Assembly (NCBI RefSeq): GCF_003985155.1
Contig: NZ_ML133694.1
Location: 124,001-188,000, forward strand
Reading direction: 5' to 3'
Length of the DNA stretch: 64,000 nucleotides
From: Rhizobium vallis
GTDB taxonomy: Bacteria; Pseudomonadota; Alphaproteobacteria; Rhizobiales; Rhizobiaceae
Shown: positions 54,827 to 62,884 of the stretch, piece by piece
How positions within the stretch are numbered: the first letter of the stretch is position 1
Layout: every line of letters starts with the position of its first letter
Translations under genes and position numbers: made by a program
Notes under the pieces: generated by a model
Told to the model about the DNA's origin: nothing
Seen by the model: only the letters and a program-made list of their open reading frames with translations
Databases searched by the model: none

Positions 54827-54920
54827 CTAGATCATTCAATTGCTGCGGGACGGACGTGGGACGGTTGTTTGAAAGCTTGTCACCGACATCGTGTCGGGTG
54901 GCACCCCGTCTCAAGGTCCC

Positions 54921-55838
54921 TTACATTTCATGCAGAACATGCGTCGCCTTCACCGCGGCGGATGCCCGGTTTTCGACGCCGAGTTTCACATAGATCTGCT
55001 CGAGGTGTTTGTTCACCGTGCGCGCCGACAGGCCCAATATCTCGCCGATATCGCGGTTGGCTTTGCCCTTGGCGATCCAGAGCAGCACTTCGGATTCGCG
55101 CTGGGTGAGCGAGAAACGCTGGCGCAGCACCTCGTCGTCGCTGCGCTGGCTGGCGGCGGTGAGGCGGAAAAGATATTCGTCGGGGCCGATCGCGCCGAGG
55201 AAGGCAAGCTGCAGGGCCGGCCGGCCGGCATGGGCGACCGAGATGATGCCGTCGCGTACCGCGGCCATGCGGTCGCGCATCCAGCCGGAAATATGGCGCA
55301 CGACGATCTCCATGCCGTCGTCGCTGCCCATGGCGGCATTGACCAGCCGTGTCGCCTGCGGTGTCGACCAGTGGATGGCGCCATCGCCTTTGACTGCCAG
55401 CAAATGGCGGCCGGCGGCGTCGAGGGCAACGCGGGCGCTCTGGGTCGAGCGGGCATTGCGCAGATGGACGCGGATCCGGGCGCGCAATTCATCAATATTG
55501 ATCGGCTTGGTGAGATAATCGACGCCGCCGGATTCCAACGCGTGCACGACATGTTCGGTCTCCGTCAGCCCGGTCATGAAGATAACAGGCACCTGCGCCA
55601 CCGCTGCATTCGCCTTCAGCCTGCGGCAGGTCTCGAAACCGTCCATGGCGGGCATGACGGCGTCGAGCAGGATGAGATCGGGCGTGATGCGCTCGACGAT
55701 GCCAAGTGCTGCCGTGCCCGAGGTGGCGATCAGCACGGAGAAACCGGATTGTTCGAGTGCGTCTGTGAGGAAGCCGAGTGCTTCGGCCGAGTCGTCGACG
55801 AGCAGAACGATGTCGCGGGGGAGGGCCGGCTCAGCCAA
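54921..55838 (-). CDS. Response regulator with receiver and LuxR-type HTH, partner of the permease-kinase
   Basis: 305 residues. The receiver (about 8-125) has D15/D16, phospho-acceptor D59 (LILLDAVMPAMDG) and K in YLTKPINIDELRARI. A PAS-like middle region follows, then the C-terminal HTH FSLTQRESEVLLWIAKGKANRDIGEILGLSARTVNKHLEQIYVKLGV. The start is TTG 55838, with AAGGTAG upstream, and it overlaps the kinase stop by 8 bases, so the two are translationally coupled. It is the probable output of the hybrid kinase and may control the flanking nitrogen transport operons (inference). Confidence 0.9.
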   Translation of the reverse strand: MAEPALPRDIVLLVDDSAEALGFLTDALEQSGFSVLIATSGTAALGIVERITPDLILLDAVMPAMDGFETCRRLKANAAVAQVPVIFMTGLTETEHVVHALESGGVDYLTKPINIDELRARIRVHLRNARSTQSARVALDAAGRHLLAVKGDGAIHWSTPQATRLVNAAMGSDDGMEIVVRHISGWMRDRMAAVRDGIISVAHAGRPALQLAFLGAIGPDEYLFRLTAASQRSDDEVLRQRFSLTQRESEVLLWIAKGKANRDIGEILGLSARTVNKHLEQIYVKLGVENRASAAVKATHVLHEM

Positions 55839-58800
55839 TGGGTTCTACCTTTTCGTCGAAGTCGTGCAGGAAGGTCATGAAGCCGGCAAGGTCGAAGGCG
55901 GCGACATAGGCGCGAAGCGCCTCCGTGAATGGCCGATTTTCCTCTACCTTGGCAAGATCCGAGAGCTTGGCTTCGATGCCCCTGATATAGCCGATCTCGC
56001 CGAGCCGCAGCAATTCCTGCACATGGGCGGCACCCGGGCTCAGCATCGGCGCTTCGATCTTTTCCGTTATGGCGGGCGCTGCGTCAGCATAGACCCATGT
56101 CAGGCCGAGATGCAGGGCGAGCTTGTCGCGCAGCTGGCGGATATCGACGGGCTTGCCGATCGCGTCGTTATGGCTGTCGTCGCTGTCGCTGAGAACCGCC
56201 GCATCGCCGATATTGGCCGACAGCATCAGCACCGGGGCGGTCTGGCCGGCTTCGCGCAGGCGCGAGACGAGCTGCCAACCGTTCATGCCGGGCATGAGGA
56301 TATCGACGAGGAAAAGGTCAGGCAGAATGCCCTCGATCAGCGTCAGGCATTCGGCGCCGCCCGCTGCCGTCAGCACGATGAAATCGAGCGGCGCCAGGAT
56401 TTCGCGCATCATCTCGCGGTGATCCTCGTTGTCGTCGACGACCACGAGCGTGCGGCGCGGGCCGTCGTAACCGACGATGCGCTTTTCCTGTGGCGGCGCG
56501 GCGGCGCGCATCACGGCCGACAGCATCAGCCGCACGCGGAAGGTGGAGCCTTCGTCCTTGACGCTCGAAACCGCGATCTCGCCGCCGAGCGTATTGGTGA
56601 GAAGCCGGGTGATGGTGAGGCCGAGCCCGAGGCCCGGCATCGGCCGCACGCTTTCGGCCTCGCCACGCTGGAAGGGTTCGTAGATGCGGGGCAGGTCTTT
56701 CTCGGTGATGCCGCGGCCGGTATCGGAGACGGTAAAGGTCGCGACCTGGCTGCGATAGCCGACATCGAAGGTGACGCTGCCCTCGTCGGTGAATTTGATG
56801 GCGTTGGAAAGCAGGTTGACGAGGATCTGGCGCAGGCGCTTTTCGTCGGTGCGGACGAATTGCGGTAAAGTCCGCGAGCGCTCATGGATGAAGCTCAGGC
56901 CCTTTGCCTGCGCCTGCGGGCGGAACATCTCGACGATCTGATCGAGGAAATCCTGGATGTTGATCTCGTTTGAATAGACCTGCAGGCGGCCGGCCTCGAT
57001 CTTGGAAATATCCAGCAGACCGTCGATCAGCCCGGAGAGATGTTCGGCGCTGCGGCGGATGACCTTGATCGAGGATTGGCGCGGCGGCGGGATCGTCTCG
57101 TCGCGTTCAAGGATCTGGGCATAGCCGAGCACGGCATTCAAAGGCGTGCGCAGCTCATGGCTGAGGCCGACGACGTAGCGGCTCTTGGCGCGGTTGGCGG
57201 CCTCGGCCGTTTCCTTGGCGTTCTGCAGGGCAGCGTCGGTCTTCTTGTGGGCGGCGATTTCCTTGAGCAGCAGCGTGTTCTGGCGCGAGGATTCCTCCTC
57301 TGCGACGACGCGGCTGTCATGGGCGAGCACATAGAACCAGCAGACGACGCCTGAGATCACCGAGAAGACGAAGAAGACGATCAGGATGGTGCGGTTGACG
57401 ACCTCGGCCGTCTCCGGCGAGGCGGCGGCGACCTGATGAGCGATCATCGCCAGGATCGCGCCGATCGCGGTCAGCGCCAGGGCTACGGCGATGCCGTAGC
57501 GGCCGAGGCGCGTCGTCAGTTTCTCGACAATGGTTTCAGGCAGCAGCGTCTTGGCGACGATGCCAACCTGGGCGTTGAAACGGGCTGCCGGCTTGCACAT
57601 GTCGTGGCAGCGGCTGTCGAGCGAGCAGCAGAGCGAGCAGATCGGCGCGGCATAGGCGGGGCACCAGGCCATGTCCTCCGGCTCGAAGGGGTGCTCGCAG
57701 ACGGAGCAGGTGATGCTCGTCAGATTCTTCCAGCTCTGGCGCGGTTTGCGGGCGAGATAGAACTTGCCTTTGGTCGCCCAGGCGAGCGTCGGCGTCGCGA
57801 CCAGGGCGATCGCGAGGGTGATGTAAGGGGCAAGCGAGGCGGCGGTCTCGCCGAAGGCGCCGAAATGGGCGATCAGCGATACCGTCGCAGACAGCGTCAT
57901 GGCGCCGAGGCCGACCGGGTTGATGTCGTAGAGATGGGCGCGTTTGAACTCGATGCCGGGAGGGGCAAGGCCCAGCGGCTTGTTGATGAAGAGGTCGGCC
58001 GAGATCGTGCAGAGCCAGGCCATGGCGATGATTGAGAAGATGCCGAGCGTTTCCTCCAGCAGCCGGTAGATGCCGAGCTCCATCAGCAGTAGGGCGATCG
58101 CGACGTTGAAGACCAGCCAGATGACGCGGCCCGGATGGCTGTGGGTCAGGCGCGAGAAGAAATTCGACCAGGCGAGCGAGCCGGCATAGGCGTTCATCAC
58201 GTTGATCTTCAGCTGCGAGACCACGACGAAGGCGGCCATCAACAGCAGCGCAGCATTGTGCCAGGGGACCATGTAGCCGAAGGCCGTCAGGTACATCTGC
58301 GCCGGATCAGCGGCGCGGTCGAGGGGCACGCCCGAGGTGAAGGTCAGCACGACGAGAAACGAACCGGCAAGCAGTTTCGGCGCACCGATGATGACCCAGC
58401 CGGGGCCGGCGAGGAAGATGGCAAGGCGATGACGCCACTTGCGCTGCGGGTCGGGCGGGAGGAAGCGCAGGAAGTCGGCCTGTTCGCCGATCTGCGACAT
58501 CAGCGCCAGGATGACGGCAGAGGCCGCGCCGAACTCGACCAGATCGAAATCGGCGACAGTGCCGGGCGGACCCGAAGCATGATGGATGCCGGCAAAGGCG
58601 CGCCAGAGATCGAACTTTCCCCAGTCCATGAAGGCGATGAAGATGAAGGGCAGGATATTCAGCACGATCCAGAAGGGCTGGGTCATCAGCTGGAACTTGC
58701 TGATCAGCCGCACGCCGTGCGTCACCAGCGGGATCACCATCACGGCGCTGATGATGTAGCCGATCCAGAGCGGGATGCCGAGGGTGAGCTCCAGCGCGCC

Positions 58801-59214
58801 GGACATGATCGAGGCCTCGATCGCAAACAGCATGAAGGTGAAGCTTGCATAGATCAGAGAGGTGATGGTTGAGCCGATGTAGCCGAAGCCCGCGCCGCGC
58901 GTCAGAAGATCGATGTCGACGCCGTGGCGAATGGCGTAGCGGCTGATCGGCAGGCCGATCGCCAGCATGGCGACCGAAGCGACGATGATGGCATAGAAGG
59001 CGTTGGTGGTGCCGTAGGATAGCGTGATCGCGCCGCCGATCGCCTCCAGCGCCAGGAAGGAGATCGCGCCGATCGCCGTCTGCGAGATGCGCTGGGACGA
59101 GAAATGCCGGGCGCTCTTTGCGGTGAAGCGCAGTGCGTAATCTTCCAGTGTCTGGTTGGCGACCCAGCGATTATATTCGCGTCTCACCGGAATGATGCGT
59201 TGACGCGCTGTCAT
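55831..59214 (-). CDS. NCS1-type permease fused to a hybrid sensor histidine kinase
   Basis: 1127 residues. Residues about 20-490 form a 12-helix permease resembling the purine/cytosine NCS1 family (SFLALEAIGGAITLSYG, GIPLWIGYIISAVMVIPLVTHG). Next comes a compact cluster of eight cysteines (503, 506, 518, 526, 529, 530, 536, 540), likely metal-binding. Further membrane helices (about 560-630) lead to a histidine kinase (H686 in GLSHELRTPLNAVLGY; ATPase with GLGLGLTITRLL), then a receiver with D971 (LFLVDILMPGMNG) and a short helical tail. It probably senses a transported nitrogen compound or the transport step itself (inference). Confidence 0.9.
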   Translation of the reverse strand: MTARQRIIPVRREYNRWVANQTLEDYALRFTAKSARHFSSQRISQTAIGAISFLALEAIGGAITLSYGTTNAFYAIIVASVAMLAIGLPISRYAIRHGVDIDLLTRGAGFGYIGSTITSLIYASFTFMLFAIEASIMSGALELTLGIPLWIGYIISAVMVIPLVTHGVRLISKFQLMTQPFWIVLNILPFIFIAFMDWGKFDLWRAFAGIHHASGPPGTVADFDLVEFGAASAVILALMSQIGEQADFLRFLPPDPQRKWRHRLAIFLAGPGWVIIGAPKLLAGSFLVVLTFTSGVPLDRAADPAQMYLTAFGYMVPWHNAALLLMAAFVVVSQLKINVMNAYAGSLAWSNFFSRLTHSHPGRVIWLVFNVAIALLLMELGIYRLLEETLGIFSIIAMAWLCTISADLFINKPLGLAPPGIEFKRAHLYDINPVGLGAMTLSATVSLIAHFGAFGETAASLAPYITLAIALVATPTLAWATKGKFYLARKPRQSWKNLTSITCSVCEHPFEPEDMAWCPAYAAPICSLCCSLDSRCHDMCKPAARFNAQVGIVAKTLLPETIVEKLTTRLGRYGIAVALALTAIGAILAMIAHQVAAASPETAEVVNRTILIVFFVFSVISGVVCWFYVLAHDSRVVAEEESSRQNTLLLKEIAAHKKTDAALQNAKETAEAANRAKSRYVVGLSHELRTPLNAVLGYAQILERDETIPPPRQSSIKVIRRSAEHLSGLIDGLLDISKIEAGRLQVYSNEINIQDFLDQIVEMFRPQAQAKGLSFIHERSRTLPQFVRTDEKRLRQILVNLLSNAIKFTDEGSVTFDVGYRSQVATFTVSDTGRGITEKDLPRIYEPFQRGEAESVRPMPGLGLGLTITRLLTNTLGGEIAVSSVKDEGSTFRVRLMLSAVMRAAAPPQEKRIVGYDGPRRTLVVVDDNEDHREMMREILAPLDFIVLTAAGGAECLTLIEGILPDLFLVDILMPGMNGWQLVSRLREAGQTAPVLMLSANIGDAAVLSDSDDSHNDAIGKPVDIRQLRDKLALHLGLTWVYADAAPAITEKIEAPMLSPGAAHVQELLRLGEIGYIRGIEAKLSDLAKVEENRPFTEALRAYVAAFDLAGFMTFLHDFDEKVEPIG

Positions 59215-59392
59215 GCCCTCTTTCCGGCGTTCTGGTTAGCTTGTCGTTTCCTGGGCACTTTTGGCGGGATGGGCGGGAAAGGCAAGAGGCTGCGCGCCGG
59301 GAGATTCACAGAACGGCAATATTTTTGAAACCGGTCTGTCACATAAGCGCTCTAACTCTCCCGCCGTTCGTTCAATCATTTCGGGTGCACCC

Positions 59393-61297
59393 ATGTCTGT
59401 TTTAAGCCCTTGCCGCCTGAGCACCGCTCTCGTCTGCCTTCTTTCGATCGTGCCGTCGCTTGCCGCCGCCGACCAGGTAATAGCGGCGAAAGCGCCTTAT
59501 GCGGAGGCCGGAAACACCAACAAGCGTGGCGATGCCTGCTTCTCGACGGTGGACACCAATGCTGCGGTCCATCTTCTCTCCGGCTTCCTCGAAGTCTGGA
59601 CGCCGCGTACGCCCTTCGTTGATGCCGGCGTAGAGGCTCCAGCCAAGGACAATTGCCCAGCGGTGGTCAAGACGGACTGGGACGGCATTCCCTCCAGCAA
59701 GACCGACGGTCAGGTCGTCAACAAGCTCGTCCATGATGCCAACATCGCCTATGTCGTCAAGGCGACGAAGGCGCGGACGGCCGAGCAGGCGGTCGCCGCC
59801 TATCTCGACGACCGGCGCGGCAAGAATGCCAGCATCGTCGACGGCCTCGGCCCGCTGACGGCTGCCTGGAAGGCAGGCTCCAAGCAGACCACCACGATTA
59901 CCGAAGTGGCGGCCGATGCGACGACCGTCAAATACGACGACAAGGGCAACAATCGCGGCGCCGGCAGCAAGCCGGACACGGAAAACAAGACCGATGCCAA
60001 CCCGGACATGGGTCTTGCGATCGACTTCATCAATGCCACGAGCGGTGATGGCTCGACGGAACCCGCCAAGCGCTATTTCAAATATGCCCGTCCCTATCGC
60101 TGGAGCCAGGACATCTCGGTCGTCCCGACGCTGGAGCCGGCCAAGAGCGGCAAGCCGGTCGAGGACGGCGGCTTCCCGAGCGGGCATACGGCGGAAGCCT
60201 GGCGGGATGCACTCGCCATGGCCTATCTCGTGCCGCAGCGTTTTCAGGAAATGATCACCCGCGCCAGCGAAATGGGCGAAGACCGCATCCTCGCCGGCAT
60301 GCATTCCCCACTCGACGTGATGGGAGGCCGGATGCTCGGCACTGCCACCGTCGTCTATAATCTGAACAAGGCCGACAACTCGGCGCTGAAGAGCGACGCT
60401 TACGCCCAGGCGCAGTCCTGGCTCGTTGCCAAATCAGGAATTGCGGATGCCGGCGCGCTCGCAGTCGCCGCCCATGCAGCCCCGCTCGCCGCGGACCGTT
60501 TCGCCGATCATGACGCCAACCGCGCTTACGTGCTGCAGCGCCTGAGCTACGGCCTGCCCACCATCCATGCGACCGACCTGCCGGCCCGTGTGCCGCAGGG
60601 CGCAGAAGCGCTTCTCGAAACGCGTCTGCCCTATCTCGACGGCGAGCAGCGCCGCGACGTCCTGAAGACCACGGAGGTCGCCTCGGGCTATCCGCTCATC
60701 GACGATGCGGAAGGCTACGGCCGCCTCAACCTGTTTGCCGCTGCCGACGGCTACGGCGCTTTCGAGCAGGATGTGACGGTGACGATGGATGCTGCAAAGG
60801 GCGGCTTCAACGCCATCGACACCTGGCGCAACGATATCGGCGGCAAGGGCAAGCTGGTGAAGCGCGGCGGCGGCATTCTCGGCCTTTCCGGCGCCAACAG
60901 CTATGCCGGTGGCACGGTGCTGGAAGAAGGCGTGCTGGTGGCAGGTTCGCCTTCTGCCTTTGGAACCGGCGGACTGACGGTGAACGGCGGCTCCCTCGTT
61001 CTGGCGGCCGATAAGCCCCTCAGCGTAGCCGGCGATTACCAACAGTTCGTGCAAGCGACGGCGAAGCCGACGCTCGGTCCTGACGGCACAGGCACGCTTG
61101 TCGTCGCAGGCACGGCGGCGCTTGCCGGTGACCTCGACGTGACGCTTGCCAATGGCTTTGCCCCGGCGCCAGGAACCAAGATCGAGATCCTGAAGGCCGG
61201 AGCCGTGACCGGCATCTTCGACAGGTTCACCATCTCCGGCCATCAGGCGACCCTCTCCTACGGTCCGACATCGGTCATCTTGACGATCGCCAGATAA
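59393..61297 (+). CDS. Secreted PAP2-family acid phosphatase with C-terminal PATR-type repeat
   Basis: 634 residues. A signal peptide (LSTALVCLLSIVPSLAAA) is followed by a PAP2 phosphatase domain with all three motifs: Kx6RP (starting AKRYFKYARP), PSGHTAE (near 261) and Rx5Hx3D (in DRILAGMHSPLDV). After about residue 490 comes one autotransporter-associated beta-strand repeat (GLSGANSYAGGTVLEEGVLV). No outer-membrane beta-barrel follows; the protein ends in a short beta region. It hydrolyses phosphomonoesters, probably in the periplasm or outside the cell. ATG 59393 begins the signal peptide. Confidence 0.85.
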   Translation: MSVLSPCRLSTALVCLLSIVPSLAAADQVIAAKAPYAEAGNTNKRGDACFSTVDTNAAVHLLSGFLEVWTPRTPFVDAGVEAPAKDNCPAVVKTDWDGIPSSKTDGQVVNKLVHDANIAYVVKATKARTAEQAVAAYLDDRRGKNASIVDGLGPLTAAWKAGSKQTTTITEVAADATTVKYDDKGNNRGAGSKPDTENKTDANPDMGLAIDFINATSGDGSTEPAKRYFKYARPYRWSQDISVVPTLEPAKSGKPVEDGGFPSGHTAEAWRDALAMAYLVPQRFQEMITRASEMGEDRILAGMHSPLDVMGGRMLGTATVVYNLNKADNSALKSDAYAQAQSWLVAKSGIADAGALAVAAHAAPLAADRFADHDANRAYVLQRLSYGLPTIHATDLPARVPQGAEALLETRLPYLDGEQRRDVLKTTEVASGYPLIDDAEGYGRLNLFAAADGYGAFEQDVTVTMDAAKGGFNAIDTWRNDIGGKGKLVKRGGGILGLSGANSYAGGTVLEEGVLVAGSPSAFGTGGLTVNGGSLVLAADKPLSVAGDYQQFVQATAKPTLGPDGTGTLVVAGTAALAGDLDVTLANGFAPAPGTKIEILKAGAVTGIFDRFTISGHQATLSYGPTSVILTIAR

Positions 61298-61306
61298 TAC
61301 CGAACC

Positions 61307-61343
61307 GGCAGGGCATCCTTTTCCTAGGGATGCCCTGCCTTTT
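61307..61343 (+). terminator. Rho-independent terminator of the PAP2 phosphatase gene
   Basis: GGCAGGGCATCC/GGATGCCCTGCC (61307-61318 and 61328-61339) with a 9-base loop, followed by TTTTG. It separates the phosphatase gene from the urt operon. Confidence 0.88.
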
Positions 61344-61478
61344 GCGGCTTGTTTGTTTTCCCCCTGCGCCTACGTCATTTTGCGTATGTGTTTTTGCGCT
61401 GCAGCACCCGATAGTCCCCTCGGCAACAGTTAATTTCCGTTTCCGGCCTGTTGCGGAACAAGAGAGGGGATCAACCAA

Positions 61479-62771
61479 ATGAATCTCAAATCCATCTTTA
61501 CGGGCGCAGCACTTGGCGCCGTCGTGGCGGCATCTGCTGCCTTCCAGGGAGCGGTTGCAGCCGACGACACGATCAAGGTCGGCATTCTGCACTCGCTTTC
61601 CGGTACCATGGCGATTTCCGAGACGACGCTCAAGGACGCCATGCTGATGCTCATCGATGAGCAGAACAAGAAGGGCGGCCTTCTCGGCAAGAAGCTCGAG
61701 GCCGTCGTCGTCGACCCGGCTTCCGACTGGCCGCTGTTTGCCGAAAAGGCACGTGAGCTGATCCAGAAGGACAAGGTTGCCGCCGTCTTCGGTTGCTGGA
61801 CGTCCTCGTCGCGCAAGTCCGTCCTGCCAGTTTTCGAAGAGCTGAATTCGCTGCTCTTCTACCCGGTGCAGTATGAAGGCGAAGAGTCCTCGCGCAACAT
61901 CTTCTACACTGGTGCTGCTCCGAACCAGCAGGCCATTCCTGCTGTCGACTACCTGATGGAAAAAGAAGGCGTCAAGCGCTTCGTTCTCGAAGGTACGGAC
62001 TACGTTTATCCGCGCACGACCAACAAGATTCTTGAGGCATACCTGATTTCGAAGGGTATTCCGAAGGAAGACATCCTGACCAACTACACGCCGTTCGGCT
62101 TCTCCGACTGGCAGACCGAAGTTGCGAAGATCAAGGAATTCGGTTCGGCCGGCAAGAAGACCGCCGTCGTCTCGACGATCAACGGCGATGCCAACGTTCC
62201 CTTCTACAAGGAACTGGGTAACAAGGGCATCAAGGCAACCGACATTCCCGTCGTCGCCTTCTCGGTTGGCGAAGAAGAGCTTGCCGGTCTCGACACCAAG
62301 CCGCTCGTCGGCCATCTCGCTGCCTGGAACTACTTCGAGTCTGTGGAAAGCCCTGCCAACAAGAAGTTCATCAAGGACTGGCACGCTTTCACCAAGAACG
62401 ACAAGCGCGTGACGAACGACCCGATGGAAGCTGCCTATATCGGCTTCAACGCATGGGTTAAGGCTGTCCAGGCCGCCGGCACGACCGATACCGACAAGGT
62501 TCTCGACACCATCATCGGCGTCAGCGTTCCGAACCTTTCCGGCGGCTATGCCACAGTCATGCCGAACCACCACATCACCAAGCCGGTGCTGATCGGTGAA
62601 ATCCAGGCCAACGGCCAGTTCGAAATCGTCCAGCAGACGCCTGCCGTCGTCGGCGACGAATGGTCCGACTACCTGCCTGACTCCAAGGACCTGATCTCCG
62701 ATTGGCGCAAGCCGATGTCCTGCGGCAACTTCAACGTTGCTACGGGCAAGTGCGGCGGCAAGGGCTCCTGA
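61479..62771 (+). CDS. urtA: Urea ABC transporter substrate-binding protein UrtA
   Basis: 430 residues. The signal peptide (KSIFTGAALGAVVAASAAFQGAVAA) precedes a type-I binding fold with UrtA-specific segments: GCWTSSSRKSVLPVFEELNSLLFYPVQYEGEES, YTGAAPNQQAIPAVDYL and DYVYPRTTNKILEAYL. It captures urea in the periplasm for the UrtBCDE importer. AGAGAGGGG lies ahead of the ATG. It is followed by a strong hairpin before urtB, which fits a need for excess binding protein. Confidence 0.95.
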   Translation: MNLKSIFTGAALGAVVAASAAFQGAVAADDTIKVGILHSLSGTMAISETTLKDAMLMLIDEQNKKGGLLGKKLEAVVVDPASDWPLFAEKARELIQKDKVAAVFGCWTSSSRKSVLPVFEELNSLLFYPVQYEGEESSRNIFYTGAAPNQQAIPAVDYLMEKEGVKRFVLEGTDYVYPRTTNKILEAYLISKGIPKEDILTNYTPFGFSDWQTEVAKIKEFGSAGKKTAVVSTINGDANVPFYKELGNKGIKATDIPVVAFSVGEEELAGLDTKPLVGHLAAWNYFESVESPANKKFIKDWHAFTKNDKRVTNDPMEAAYIGFNAWVKAVQAAGTTDTDKVLDTIIGVSVPNLSGGYATVMPNHHITKPVLIGEIQANGQFEIVQQTPAVVGDEWSDYLPDSKDLISDWRKPMSCGNFNVATGKCGGKGS

Positions 62772-62802
62772 GTACGATCCGGATCCGATGATTGCCTGAA
62801 GG

Positions 62803-62831
62803 CTTCCGTCCGGGTTGATCCCGGGCGGAAG
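62803..62831 (+). promoter_or_regulatory. Intraoperonic hairpin between urtA and urtB
   Basis: CTTCCGTCCGGG/CCCGGGCGGAAG (62803-62814 and 62820-62831, one G-U pair) with a 5-base loop and no T run. Such hairpins behind binding-protein genes commonly stabilise the upstream mRNA and lower downstream expression; that role here is inferred. Confidence 0.6.
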
Positions 62832-62884
62832 TCCGTCCCAGCGATTGCGCCGCGAGGCCAACACTATCAAGGGCGAGAAAGCCG

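Noticed and set aside
55576..56868. A 430-codon plus-strand frame opposite the kinase and regulator genes
   Set aside because: It is antisense to clear receiver and ATPase motifs and has typical shadow composition.
61344..61478. Possible sigma-54 promoter ahead of urtA
   Set aside because: No acceptable GG-N10-GC element with the TGGCAC/TTGC context was found by eye.
61275..62870. A 531-codon minus-strand frame over urtA
   Set aside because: It lies opposite the complete urtA gene; no conserved motif and no ribosome site.
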